The notes beneath the pieces were generated by a model. The model was not told the origin of the DNA. It saw nothing but the letters and a program-made list of their open reading frames with translations, and did no database searches. Shown here in pieces: positions 1 through 11,235 of a stretch of 64,000 nt of DNA (positions within the stretch are counted from its first letter, which is position 1; every line of letters starts with the position of its first letter). The translations under genes and the position numbers were made by a program. Source of the DNA: Diphasiastrum complanatum (Eukaryota; Streptophyta; Lycopodiopsida; Lycopodiales; Lycopodiaceae); contig MU831934.1 in NCBI GenBank assembly GCA_029204225.1, positions 1 through 64,000 of the forward strand. The letters run 5' to 3'.

Positions 1-3000
1 AGTGCATGTTATAATGTACATACTATTTTTGTTGTCTTCTTTTATTGATAATTTGCTTTCGATTACCCCTTCACATTATCCTCTTTCAATCCATGATTTA
101 GACAAAGACTTCATTATCCTATCTAATGAGCACGTTTGCATAGTCCCATAACAATGAGGATGTGTTGAGTGGTAAGTTACAAATGGCAATGAAAATCATA
201 GTGCAAAGAAAATAAAACATCATGTGACACTTTTCTTCTTGCATCCTACAGCGCGAAAAAAGAGTTCTAATTCTAGACTCCTCACATAGTCCACGTTAGT
301 TTCTTACAAAAATTGATTATTGCAATCCCTTTGGTCATAAAGAGAGCAACACAAATGAAATGATTTGATATTATACATTAAATGATTCATGAATGCTATT
401 GTAATAAAATCCCGCCATGTCATTCCAAAAAAGTGTGTACAGCATGGGATTTGACATGCTCTATTTAGCAAGTTGCTACTACCACAACTAACATGATTTC
501 TCATTATTTACTTACATATAATACATCTATTAGGAAGCAACAACACCACACCACTTTCTGTAGATTCTCATCATTAACCAATACATTAGCATTCATGGAC
601 ATAGTGTGATCTGAAAAATCCAGCCACCTTTACCTTTCATCCCTCGTCCAAAAAAACACATCTCTCTCAGCAATCGTTTCTCTGAAGCCCTTTCTCAGGC
701 TAGACTATCGAACGAAGCTCCCAAACTACTTGTCTTACATTTTTGGTCTAGGTTCCAAATGGTGAGGCATAACTAATAAACTGTACAACTGGAGTACCAA
801 ATCCAAGGTCTAGGATTATGTGGAATCCTATAAGTAGGATGTGGACGTAACATTTTTATCCCTTAAACAAGTTCTGTCCTCAAAACAAGAAAATAGATAG
901 AACAATTTTTTCAATTGTTCATCTTTGCTCTGAAAGTACTATATCAAATTTCAAAAATACACTAAGCAATAAAATTCTCCGATTGGGTCCAATTCTCTCT
1001 CCAATCCAATAACATCACCTTCATGCAAACGAACCACTGTGTGAATTATCACTTTACACTTGGACATCAAAATTCATCATTGTAGCAATAAGAATCATCA
1101 TATTTCCTTGAAATCCTCTGTTAATAATTAAGTATCTATTTATGGTCCATCAATTATAGATATTTAGAGTCTTATGATTCTCGTCAACTGGCTATTTCAT
1201 ACCCAAGTATAGAATTCCATCTACAACAAATTTTAGGAAATACTTCTAGCCATCAAAATTCTCTCCTGACCTTGAGCAATTTCACTGTAGAAGAGAAATA
1301 TCATCTATGAATACCACTAGGGCATTGACCCTAGGTATAGATCAAAAATATCATATTGTTAAATAACACAAGTGTATTCAATAAACCAAAAGGATTGTCA
1401 TGTGCCAAATCCAAACTAATAGCAATTACAATGGAAGTAAAGCTAATAGCAAGAAAAGTTACTATGCTTTCAAGATAGCCTATCAAAGAAAGCTAGACCT
1501 ATCTAAGGAATATATTGTGTGGCTACTGATGAGGAATGCATTCTTCTATCTTAGGCTTTTCAACAAAACAAAAATTTCTAATATATTACATCTCTAAATA
1601 CAAAAGATGAGCACTCAAGCCATACATTCTCACTCAATGCCAATAAATGGTTAACTTCATAGTAACAATAATAGCGTTGCTTTTAGGTTTCTTCACTAAA
1701 CCAAGAGAAAAGTTGCAAGTCCCATGTCTATACATAGAATCCTAACAAAAATCAAAGTTCAATATTTCAGCTCCTTACAAGAAAGAGGACACAACTCTAA
1801 CAAGTTGCATGAAGTCAACAAGATCTTTAATTATTTCTATGTCAATATCCAAATGTTGTTCGGTTGAATGTAATGTAAAAAAAATTATTTTACTAGGAAA
1901 AAATTCTCATCATAAGTCATTTTATCCAAGTGCTAATTCTATGATGTGTGCATTAAATAATTGTCAAAGTTCCCCAACAAAGCGAACTTAGCTACTGAAA
2001 ACTTAAACAAAATCATCCACTCTAGGTCATAATAGATCTCTCCAACCTACAAAGGCAAACTAAATAATCCAGTTACAAGAATTGAAATGAAGATAATGTG
2101 AAATATACTTTCAAACAAATCTTGCCCAAGAAATGGATTTGAGACATCCCAATTTATGAAGCTTTACATTTTACTCTTTTTTGGACTTATCATGTGATGA
2201 CTTACAAGAAGTTCAAAATCTCATGATATTGGAATATCATGATAATGCAATAAAAAAGCCACAGATATGGTAGCATGATCGCTATTTCAAGTTGTAAAAC
2301 TTCTACGTGCCACTTTCTAAATCTCGAATCAAAACAACAAATATTTTGATGTGTGATGATGGAGAGCACTTGGCTTGGTTGCACATGCAAAAATGGACTT
2401 GGGGTGCAACTTGTTACAATCAAGCAACAGTGCTTTATGAAAGGTCCTACATACTCGTGGAACCAGGTTCATAATATCTTGAAATTGAACTTAAAGCAAG
2501 CGTCCATATTCCACAAAAGATGTAAGAGGTTCACACTTCCCAATTTTGGACTCACAAACAAAAAGAGCACATTAATATGTCATTTTGAGGGCCACACAAA
2601 TCTATGGATGCAAAAGTATTATATGAATACAAATTTGAATATGCCCATTTGTATATGGGTCATATACTAGTTGACTGTTGGACTAGTGCTCTTGAACAAC
2701 TTGAGACCTAGCCTATAGGATATGGTAGAGAACTAAAATTGAATGGTTGAAGTACTTGCAACAATACCATAATTTTATGTATTCTTCCCAAACGATACAT
2801 TTTATGGCATATGGGTATAGACAAACTTTGGCAACTCGTGTGTTATGTGCAACTAAAGTATGGTGTCAACATTGTGCAGCACATAAGTCTCATAATAGTG
2901 TGTCTTCAGGCTTTCCACACATGCTTATTGCATATCAGACCATAGGGGAAAAGTAATTTGCTGTTACTAGACGAAGGTCCCAAGCTTACATATATGACTC

Positions 3001-3515
3001 TGAGGCATAAATCCCAAAATAATGGCCACAGTTCTAAGCCAATACATATCAGCACTTGGCTGTATAATCAGAGAGCAATAAGTCTTCAACATGCATGCAA
3101 AGATTCTTTGTAACTGCAGCCACAAAAAGGGCAATGTACATGAATTGCTCCCATTTGCCAAACGTGCAATGTAAGTGTCCTGATTGATTGCAGGGCATAC
3201 AATAAAGAAAACAATTTGATAGCAACAGATTCACTGCATTGAACTGATTTTGCTTCATGGATCACAATTATTGTAACAGACATTTAAGGTAGCACGCATA
3301 AGCTTCATGCAAGAATCTTCTTAACTCAACACATGCAGATGCCATATCGAGATAGCCTTACCGTAACAAAGGACAATAACGTGTGCCAGCGTCAATGAGC
3401 ACCATTAACACTTAGAAACAAATAGTGAAAAAGGTCTATAATGAGCATTCAGAAGCCAATGAGCAAAATGACAAGAAGAACTAGGAATAAGTTAACAGTG
3501 TATAATGTTAATGAC
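1..3515. other. Intergenic, no gene recognised
   Basis: About 3.5 kb of AT-rich sequence. The short open frames on both strands show no domain, no family motif and no convincing splice structure, so I leave them out. The only recognisable content is a short stretch near 2091-2150 that matches the leader of the copia element at 50521-55098 (listed separately). This suggests at least part of the region is old retrotransposon debris. Confidence 0.5.
2091..2150. repeat. Fragment related to copia C leader repeat
   Basis: By eye this stretch resembles the duplicated leader sequence of the copia element at 53750-53800. Both contain 'gaagataa', a GTGAAA run, 'actttcaaacaaatcttg' and 'aagaaatggatttga' in the same order with small indels. 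It looks like a detached remnant of that family. No other part of the element is evident around it. Confidence 0.5.
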
Positions 3516-3576
3516 TCAAAAATGAAAAAGGTTCTCGTGATACTCTGCAATAGAAACTTTCGATCGTGTCAAAAAA

Positions 3577-4046
3577 CTATCCAGAAAGATGCTCCTCACA
3601 ATGAGATTCAATGACAAGATCACTTGCTGGGTAGCAACGCACATGAGCACAAACCCTGCCTTTAGCTGATCATCGTCCAAAAAGGAAGCATCCGATTGAT
3701 CCACTGATCCTGACAAAATACGCCCACAACAGGAAGAGCAAGCGCCCGCACGGCAAGAATAGAGCACGTCCGCACCAGCCCCTTCTGCAGAATCCAATAA
3801 GTACTGATCATCCGGCGCATCAAACACAAGCTCGCCCTTAGGGGTCCGCAAAGTCACTTTGTGGGTAGTTGTTGCCATGGCCAAAACACGCAATCTGCAG
3901 GCCTTGAGGCCGAAAGCATTGGCACTGCTGCCATCGCCCGCCTTCATAGAGGATCTCGAAGCTTTATGGAGTGTCATAGCTCGCAAGGAGGAGGAAGGGC
4001 GTACGACGAGAGAAGACGCGCTCCCCGGTGCGGCCATCGTTTCCAT
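3577..4046 (-). CDS. Plastid-type [2Fe-2S] ferredoxin, frameshifted near C-terminus
   Basis: This encodes a plant-type ferredoxin, the soluble stromal one-electron carrier between photosystem I (or FNR in non-green plastids) and reductases. The first ~55 residues are rich in Ser, Ala, Arg and Lys and lack acidic residues, as in a plastid transit peptide. The mature part starts near [10 protein letters not shown]. Cluster ligands are visible as [12 protein letters not shown] (C-x4-C-x2-C) and a fourth Cys in FVLMCVA. FLDDDQL is also canonical. No intron is seen, and the length suits the family. Right after CVA, at about 3631-3636, the frame goes wrong: the uninterrupted frame runs on to 3516 with an unrelated tail, while the neighbouring frame reads [11 protein letters not shown]..., the expected last strand, ending at TAG 3577-3579. 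One base seems to be missing, either a real pseudogenising deletion or a sequence error. Start: ATG at 4046; a second in-frame ATG lies three codons on. Confidence 0.88.
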
Positions 4047-4240
4047 CTGCTCTCAGCCAAGGAGATGGAGAATTGCGATCCTCGACGCGGAAGCAAATAC
4101 AAGAACATCCGAACAAGAGCAAGAAGAAGAAGAAATAGAATGAATAATAGCAGATGGGCGGCGGCGGCGGCGGCTGGATGCCACATGCAATTCAAGAGGG
4201 GGACGCATAGATAGCATCCAATTTTGCATGCACTTGCTCA
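4047..4240 (-). promoter_or_regulatory. Probable 5' UTR/proximal promoter of ferredoxin
   Basis: Upstream of the ferredoxin start, the minus strand has a CT-rich run (about 4105-4140) of the sort often found in plant leader sequences, then a (GCC)n run (4156-4174) and an ATTGG/CCAAT element near 4220. I see no convincing TATA box. The limits are inferred only from position. Confidence 0.3.
4156..4174. repeat. (GCG)n trinucleotide microsatellite
   Basis: A short GCG/GGC run of about six units just upstream of the ferredoxin gene. It stands out in an otherwise AT-rich neighbourhood. Confidence 0.9.
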
Positions 4241-4399
4241 ACTCAACTTGATCAACTTTCTCACCTCCGAGGGTGTGTAAGCTTTTTTGAATCTGCCTAA
4301 GAGGATCCGTATCCTCATTATTTTAGTATGATGTGTCAAGATGTACTGGATTTAATCTTTTAAAAATTATTATTATTTGGCCTTCTTACCAAAACCATT

Positions 4400-4402
<3 letters not shown>

Positions 4403-4453
<51 letters not shown>

Positions 4454-4454
4454 G
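4403..4454. repeat. Compound (TC)n(CA)n microsatellite
   Basis: About 18 TC units run directly into about 8 CA units. The degenerate Ty3 repeat begins right after it. Confidence 0.95.
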
Positions 4455-5601
4455 TAATTGCCCCAAAGAAATAAAGACTTTTTCAGCTTTCAACTCCATA
4501 TAAACTTTAATGATATGAAATTACCAATGATCATTCTTCTTTTTGAATATTGTATGTATTTAATGTGCTAATGATTTGAGTGTGCAGGTATCCCTACTTG
4601 TAGAACTAAGAACCTATTGTGAGCCATATCTATGGTATGGAAACTGATTCTTATTTGAGGGTATGTACAGGGACTCATGAACACTAGACACCTACTTGCG
4701 GAGAACCAGAAGGTCGTGCATATGAAGAACATGGCCATTAAATCTTTGAAGGCCATACTAGTAAAACAAGGGGTTTCTTTAATCACATCGATTGTTAGAA
4801 TCAAAGGATTGCTTTAAATGCAGGTCTAGGAATGCTTTGAAAAGCAAGATGAAATAGAATCAATATAAAAGAGTTGTATCAAGATTTGTTTGACTTGAAT
4901 ACATAAAGATGAACTTTTGCATGATATGAACAAGTTAAGTAGATAAAATTTGGTATAATTTTGAATATGGCTTATCTTAGCCAATACAAGGAATATCTTG
5001 ATTCCTTATGATTTAATGTAAAAAGTTCTCCAATGCATAGAAAAAGGGAAAGATTAAGTCTTGTAAAGAAAACACATGAAAATGAAATTTTTGAATTATA
5101 AATGATGATATATGTGACGTTGAAAGTCATGAAGCCTTAAGATCAGCTAAGTGCATGATGATCTTATGACGTAAGTCCTTTGATATGTTTTGGATTCAAA
5201 TTTAAAGTCTTGTATGTAAAGAAAATTACTAATCTTGTTATAGAAGCTAAAGAACTTACAAGAATAAGAAACTAAGTAAGAAATTCGATAATTGGTTCTT
5301 GGCAATTGAACCATCTAGAATCTTGAATCCAATATGACTTTGCAAGGAAAGAAAAAGAAAAGGACTTCTTTATTGTTCCAAAATTTACGAAGTTTTCATA
5401 TTTGATAAGATCATAAGTCATGAGTGCAGAACAATGATCTTACCAAAGCGAGACCCCAGGATATGAATTTAGATCCATAAAGAAAAAATTAAGATTGAGC
5501 TGATCACTCTTGAAAATGATCTAAGAGGTTGGCACGTCCCTATAAGCAAGTGCTTGATAAGGAAACCTCCCAGATCCGAGTAGTGTCTGAATATGTCCAT
5601 T

Positions 5602-5700
5602 AAAATAGCCACCAGAACTAACTTTGGCCTATATGAGTTTCTAATGGTTCCCTTTAGTTTTACCAACGCTCTCGTCACATTCAACCGTATGATGGACATA
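5602..5700 (+). pseudogene. Ty3 reverse transcriptase remnant
   Basis: Thirty-three uninterrupted codons match the RT stretch that normally reads [26 protein letters not shown]: here the visible motifs are NFGLYEFLMVPF and TNALVTF. The preceding sequence (from about 5510) still shows a degraded D-L-R-G-W-H block. The catalytic YxDD region is absent. Confidence 0.8.
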
Positions 5701-5839
5701 CAGGAATACTTTCTACTTTCTTAAAATTTAAAATGCATGTTTAGTATGCTAACATAGTAAGGATGAACGGAGATTGAAAACTCCAAGACCACTTCATCCT
5801 TTCCCATTCCTGAATCCCCAAAGAAACATTTTTGCTATG

Positions 5840-5935
5840 AATTTTATTTCTGGGCTATCTAAAATCCAGGATGAAAATGAAATATTTTGGACTATCCTAG
5901 ATAGATTCAGTAAGCAAGATAATTTTATTTCATAG
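5840..5935 (+). pseudogene. Ty3 integrase core remnant
   Basis: The frame reads NFISGLSKIQDENEIFW and then ILDRFSKQDNF before a stop. This matches the integrase block normally written as DFIxGLPKSxG....VVVDRLTKxAHF. It lies downstream of the RT remnant in the expected pol order. Confidence 0.75.
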
Positions 5936-6555
5936 CTCAAGAAATATGAAGTAGATCCAGGAATCGAAGAGATTCTTCAACCAAAGCATATCTTAACGTA
6001 TAAGATCAGATCTGAAAGAAAGAGATTAACATAAACACTATATTTCCTCAAGTTTAAGAATCATCCAACTATGGATGCAAGATGAATGGAAGAAAACTCC
6101 TTCCAAGAATATCCAAAGATTTAAGATTCTTATTAGAGAAATATTCGTTGAGGACAACGCTTTATGCGTTGGAGGGGTGTAATTTGTAGAAAGAAATTGC
6201 CCCAAAGAAATAAAGAGTTTTTCAACTTCCAACTCTATATAGACTTTAATGATATGAAATTACCAACGATCATTATTCTTTTTTAATATTGTATGCATTT
6301 ACTGTTCTAATGATTTGATTGTGCAGGTATTACTAAATGTAGAGCTAAGAACCTATTGTGAGCCATATCTGATGGTATGGAAATTGATTCTTCTTTGAGG
6401 GTATGTACAGGTACTCATGAAAGTGCTTGAAGGACAAGAACAAGAATAAGAAGCCTTCTAGGCTTAAGGACTGACCTTTCTTTGAGGGTATTTGCAGGTA
6501 CTTATGAAAGTGCCAGAAGAACAAGAAGCTTTCTAAGCTTAAGATAGTAAACAAA

Positions 6556-6651
6556 GAAGACTCAGAGGAGTCTAGAAAGAAAGCTTATTTCTAAGTCTAT
6601 AATGAAGGCTCAGAGGAGTCTATAAAGAAGGCTTATTACTAAGTCTATAAT
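6556..6651. repeat. 48-bp tandem duplication
   Basis: Two adjacent 48-bp units beginning 'gaag[a/g]ctcagaggagtct' and ending 'taagtctataat', with a few mismatches. They lie in the AT-rich tract after the second Ty3 repeat. A looser pair of 'gtacaggtactcatgaaagtg'-like segments lies just upstream (about 6403 and 6491). Confidence 0.85.
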
Positions 6652-7715
6652 GAAGGACAAGGCCAAGGGACTGAACACCCTATTAACCTTGGCATATGTT
6701 TTGTGATGATTGAATGAGTTTGGAGTTGCAGGTACAGTACACATGCAGCAGCAGGCCGTACTTTCACACGTGTGAAGAGTTTTGGAGCTAATTCATGGAG
6801 TTCAAGCCAAGATAAGCTAGGAATTAATGCATTGATTAGTAATCTAGCTTCTAGATCTTGTTTGGATCTTAAGTAGGTGCTTTCTCCATCATTTCTAGGA
6901 TTAAATGGGATTATTTTGCTGTATTTTTATCATGGCATGCCTATCAAATGGATACTACGAATCCACATCTGATCCTATGATATAAATAGAAGAATTAACA
7001 TGGTTAAATATTACATCCTAATCCTTTCTGGTTAATGATAAGCTTCAAACCCCTACTGATGCATTAATCTAGGGACAAGCTTCCGTCAACTAATAGATCC
7101 AATGTAATCCACGTATCATATTCCACTTCTAACCTCACAATTGACATCCAAACTTGCGAATAACTCAATGGTTAGAAGATTACATTTATTAATTCAATTA
7201 AATGAATTTAATCCAGGAAATTAATATCCAATATTAAGCAATTATTTATAGGGATTACCGAAATCCTAACTGTGAAATACATTTTCGGATCACACTTACT
7301 ACCTCTGATGTCCACTCTTCTTCCCTCTTTAGAATTTTCAGTTCCCTGAAAATCTATTTCAGCTAAGGTACCAAGAAGATGTAACGACATTAGTAAATGT
7401 TTAGAAATTAATTATTGTAGGAAAAAGTCTAAAACGATTTCATTTTTATCCTATACTTGGGCTGAATATCTGATATATCAAAAATCATTTACTAGTATGT
7501 GAAACAGTACGAGTCTGATCTTTTGAATATAATTCATCATAGGATTTTACTGGAAATGAAATCAGTTATGTAATTCTTATTATAAATTTTCCAATAAAAT
7601 TAGACTATTTTTCTTTTTATTAACTGGTTTGGCATTACTCTGTTAATATTGACAAAACCTATCCAAACATAGAATATGAAATTACATGAATGGAAATCCC
7701 ACCAATAAGATTTCA
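6652..7715. other. No recognisable feature
   Basis: AT-rich sequence between the Ty3 remnant and copia element A. Nothing coding is recognised. A short G-box-like palindrome, cacacgtgtg, sits near 6770 with no gene next to it. Confidence 0.5.
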
Positions 7716-7826
7716 GTAATTCTTGAATCCTGGGGGTTGATCCAGATAGACCTCTTCGTCTAGCTTGCCATGCAAGAAGGTTGTCTTCTCGTCCACAATG
7801 TGGATCATAAGGTCATAAGCTGCTGC
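7716..7826 (-). pseudogene. Copia A reverse transcriptase stub
   Basis: On the minus strand, HIVDEKTTFLHGKLDEE followed by VYLDQPPGF is the well known copia RT block (VDVKTAFLNG...MEQPPGF). It joins integrase directly through an internal deletion and ends in a stop just after PPGFKNY. Confidence 0.85.
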
Positions 7827-8492
7827 ATATGCAAATAACAGTTGGGCTTTTTACCCCACCATAACTCGTGTGGTGTTGTATGAGGGACACCAAACTTGCA
7901 TGTCCTATTCTGGATGTATGCGGCTGTAGCTACTGCTTTAGCCCACGATACCCTTGGAGCCTTCGAGTAGGCCATCATGCATCTGGCTGCTTCCATCAGG
8001 AACCTGTTCTTTCTTTCTGCAACACTATTGTGTTGCGGTGTGTAGGCTGCAGTTCTTCTGTGAATGATACCACAATCATTGCAGAAGTCAGTAAAGTGAT
8101 TCGAGATGTATTCACCACCTCGATCTATTCTGATCTGTTTAACCTTGTTGCATGAATTTATCAAGTGCTTCAAATTTATTCTGAATAAAATACACTATGA
8201 CAAATTTACTATAATCATTAATGAAAGTTATATAATATTTTGAACCTCCTACTGAGATCACATTGAATGGTCCGCAGATGTCAGAATGCACTAACTCCAG
8301 AATCTTGGTCATTTGGTAGGAGTCTTTGATGAATGGAGTGCGTGACATCTTGCCCTTCAAACATGCATCACAGGTGGTCGAATTGGTTGCATTCGAGATG
8401 CTGACCCCTGTTATCGCTCCATGATGGCTTGCTTGATAAAGTGTCATTAAGTTCATGTGGCAGAGTTTCTTGTGCCATAGAGTGTCTGGCAT
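7805..8492 (-). pseudogene. Copia A integrase
   Basis: Two overlapping frames together cover the GAG-pre-integrase HHCC zone (LWHKKLCHMN...CDACLKGKMSR), the first catalytic Asp (LVHSDICGPF), the second (IRIDRGGEY), and the Glu zone (AERKNRFLMEAARCMM). A frame change is needed around 8150. The core is followed by GVPHTTPHELWWGKKPN and then jumps into RT sequence, so the C-terminal domain is deleted. Confidence 0.87.
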
Positions 8493-8504
8493 GTCATCAT
8501 GAGT

Positions 8505-9152
8505 CTAATGCACCTGATCTGCAGGTAGGCGTACCTTCAAATGGTATATATTTCCTTTCCTTCTGTCTTGAGCGATCAATGTACTGGTACTGGCATCAAC
8601 CACGTTGCATGCTTCGTTAGAAAACGTCACAAGTATTCCTGCATATGCTATTCTTGCTATAGAAAGCAAGTCTTGTTGCAGTGTAGGCACGAACAGAATG
8701 TCTTCGAGTCGTCTGTCTCTGTCGTTGGTGTTGAGCCATAGTGAACCAATACTGTTCACTTGATGTTTAGATCCATCTCCAAGAACTATTAATCTTGAAG
8801 GATCTGCACTTCTGAAATCAGACATAATTCGTCTTGATGTCACGAAGTGCGAGGTGGCTCCTGAATCTAGAATCACCTCATGTGTGTCAGATGTTGATGC
8901 TGCACACACGTCTTCACAGATATAGGCGGTCGAACAAATTCTGTTCGTTCTTTCTTCGCCCATTTTTGAGCTCTTGGGATCCTCGACATAGGATGAACTA
9001 TTGTTGTTCTCCTGTCTGTTCTGTGCTGATTTGTTCCTCGGATTTTGGCGGCAATCCACGACTACATGACCTTTCTTGTGGCAGTGGATACACTCAATCT
9101 TTGGACTGAGCCAGCATGTATCAACTGTATGCCCGTCTCTTCTGCATCTCAT
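8505..9152 (-). pseudogene. Copia A zinc knuckle and protease
   Basis: This 215-codon segment carries two CCHC-like knuckles (CRRDGHTVDTC, then CIHCHKKGHVVVDC), a linker, and the retroviral-type aspartic protease with the active-site motif VILDSGATSHF. It continues into the region before integrase (LFVPTLQQDLLSIARI). It is the gag-to-pol junction of copia A and stays open for its full length, but is separated from gag and integrase by frame changes. Confidence 0.85.
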
Positions 9153-9584
9153 GCAAGTCTTCTTGTCTGCACCTTGCTGTTTCGACCTCCCTTTACTCTT
9201 CTAGTTGCCTTTGCTGGTCCCCTCTGCTTGCTGATCATGATCCTGCCTCTAATTCGACTCCCTATTAGGCTTAAATTGTTTCTTGGATTTTTCTTTGTTG
9301 TCGTAGAGGGCTTGGTCAGAACCATCTTTGTGATCAAGATGTTCTCTCGCCTCGACTTCCTCTCGAATCTCGACAATTGCCTTTTCGAGGTTCATGGCAG
9401 GATCTTTCGTGAGCAAGGTCTTTGTCGTCTAGAATGATTTAGGTAAGGCTCTCAACAAGTATGTGAGCTACTTCTCAGCTGAGACTGCGTTCTCTGCTCC
9501 AGAGTTATATAGTGATAGAAATAGATCCTTCATCTTTCTTACGAAAGAAGTGAGGTCTTTCCCATCCCACTATAGATTCTTCAG

Positions 9585-9923
9585 CTAATCTTTCAGCATC
9601 ATGATTTGCCTTTTGGATTTCATCTGAAATCTTGTAAGGAATGCATCCCACATCTCCTTAGCTTTGGAGAGTGTAGCCAGGTCAAGTGGGAGATTATCTT
9701 TGATGGATGAAGACAGCAAGGCTACTGCCTTGTCATTTTTCTCCCTCCACTCAAATAGCTCCTTGTCTGATGTCGTAGGCATCTCTTCTGTGCCATCCAC
9801 CCAGGCGAATAAACCTTCGCCCTTGAGTATTAGTGATGTCTTAACTTTCCAGACTAGAAAGTTAGATCCTGAAGAATCAAAAACTGTGTAGATCTTGCTC
9901 TGCATATTGCTGATTGAAGCCAT
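9585..9923 (-). pseudogene. Copia A gag, N-terminal part
   Basis: A 112-codon frame starting MASISNMQSK shows the usual copia gag pattern: a substrate-like start (FDSSGSNFLVWKVKTSLILKG), an acidic loop, then KNDKAVALLSSSI and AKEMWDAFLTRF. The protein would form the capsid-like shell of the virus-like particle. The frame is lost after MMLKD, and the middle of gag (9376-9149 and nearby) lies in other frames. Confidence 0.8.
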
Positions 9924-10029
9924 TGTTTATGGAGTTTGTTCTCTTGTTGATGGCTGTTTGTCTGAATGCTTGGCCTCCTGAATCTGATAGCTTCTTGGCT
10001 ACGTCAGATTATGACAAGATAGATTGGTA

Positions 10030-10042
10030 GGCTCTGATTCCA
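10030..10042 (-). other. Copia A primer binding site
   Basis: On the minus strand this reads TGGAATCAGAGCC, one base off the usual TGGTATCAGAGCC, which pairs with the 3' end of initiator tRNA-Met. It sits about 105 bases upstream of the gag start. Confidence 0.85.
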
Positions 10043-10046
10043 CTAA

Positions 10047-10726
10047 TGCATCAGGATGAGAGAAGCAATCGTGAAAGCGAAACACAGTCGCGAAAGCAAA
10101 ACAATCGCAAATAGTTCAGGTGGAGTTCAGATGCGATCGCTGGTCACTAGTAGTTGAATCACTCCTACAGTCCTCCAAAATGTAGTTAGGCACTGCTGAT
10201 CTATGTTTGCTGAATTAATGTAGCATTCAACAAATTCAACCAAGGTGCGAAATTGAATAAATGAGAGAGTCAGACATACGAATAACAACATACACATTTG
10301 CATTCAAGATCATACATCATAGAAGGTGACATGTGCACAATGGCTACAAGATCATCTATTGATTTTCTCTCGATTCGTCAAGCACTGCATGCAAATCCAC
10401 GCAGTGCGTTGGCGTGAGATAAATACAGTTCTCTCACGAGTGGATGTCTCACTTACTAGCGGAGCTGTGGATCTCTATGGATCCTGCTCACAGAACTCAT
10501 CTTGCATGCAGGCGTACTTCTTGTCTGTATTTCGTCTTGATTGCTTACTAGCATCAGACTACTTTTCTGTATATGTGTATCTCTCTATCAAGTATCATCC
10601 AATAAGTATATAGTCGCTCTCTATAACTTTTAAGATTAGAGTAATTAAATCTACAACTTATCAGAAAATTACAAGAGTGACGGATTAGCCATGACCTAGC
10701 GTGTATCTGGTGATGTCATGCCATCA
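10047..10726 (-). mobile_element. Probable 5' LTR of copia A (limits tentative)
   Basis: Sequence beyond the primer site should be the 5' LTR. A TG...CA span with inverted ends (tgcatca... / ...ccatca on the + strand) fits 10047-10726, but no partner LTR survives in the window, so the outer limit is a guess. Confidence 0.35.
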
Positions 10727-11235
10727 GATCAGATATCTGTACTTCTGAATACTTGCTTGATCTTACTGGTACCCTTTGGAGAGTGAGGGCAGAAAAGGTT
10801 TTGCGACGTTTATCGTGTCACGTCGTTGGTTTCGTTTCCGTCATCTGACTTTCTCGTGTTGGACCGCAAAAGATTCTCATTCATGAATCGTTCGTGTTCG
10901 TGTCTTCCTGTCAGGTATTCGTGAAACTTTTGTGCTTCGTGTCTCTTGACTTTCGTGTTCGCGAACATCTTCATCAGGCAGAGGCTGAAAGCTAGCAAAG
11001 CTTTGTAAATAGAAACGTTTTGTTTCTTCACCACCCATACTCCTACTCCCTCGGTAGCATCGTCATCATCAAACGCATCCACTCTATCCATAGAACTGTT
11101 GTTGGATCAAATGACAAAATTACACAAACAGCAGATGGAGCAGCAACTCATAGTGTAGTTTAATCAAAAATTGAAAGCCTTATAAGGAGCTATAGCAACA
11201 ACGCCACATGTACCGGAACCAACCCAGCTACAGTA
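10727..11235. other. No recognisable gene
   Basis: A 93-codon open frame on the minus strand (10810-11091) shows no family motif. It is acidic near its start (DAFDDDDATE) and otherwise low in features. It may be part of an LTR or a remnant, and I assign no function. Confidence 0.4.

Larger units (their letters stand above)
4456..6425 (+). mobile_element. Heavily decayed Ty3/gypsy element, + strand
   Basis: Two direct repeats, about 4456-4684 and 6187-6424, match closely for some 230 bp. Both begin 'attgccccaaagaaataaag' and both end around 'gtatgtacag...actcatgaa', so they look like LTR pieces. Between them lie scraps of pol on the + strand: reverse transcriptase at 5602-5700 (ATRTNFGLYEFLMVPF) and integrase core at 5840-5935 (SGLSKIQDENE...LDRFSK). 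A typical end-of-pol stretch with a purine-rich tract (VEDNALCVGG, near 6150-6180) sits just before the second repeat. Gag and most of pol are deleted or unreadable. LTR ends are not defined. Confidence 0.7.
7716..10042 (-). mobile_element. Copia element A, 5' part only (gag-PR-IN, RT stub)
   Basis: A minus-strand Ty1/copia element read from its primer site (10030-10042) through gag, zinc knuckle, protease and integrase to a short RT piece. The order is the copia order (integrase before RT). The integrase C-terminus and the start of RT are fused by an internal deletion near 7826. Everything after the RT motif DQPPGF (YVDD core, RNase H, 3' LTR) is missing. Several frame changes are needed to read it, so it is dead. 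Confidence 0.88.

Noticed and set aside
3859-4241. Several overlapping open frames opposite or shifted to the ferredoxin
   Set aside because: They overlap the transit-peptide coding region and upstream GC-rich repeats in other frames. No motif, so shadows.
10810-11091. A 93-codon minus-strand open frame
   Set aside because: No recognised motif, and it lies where LTR or leader sequence of neighbouring copia elements is expected. Kept only as part of an unassigned region.
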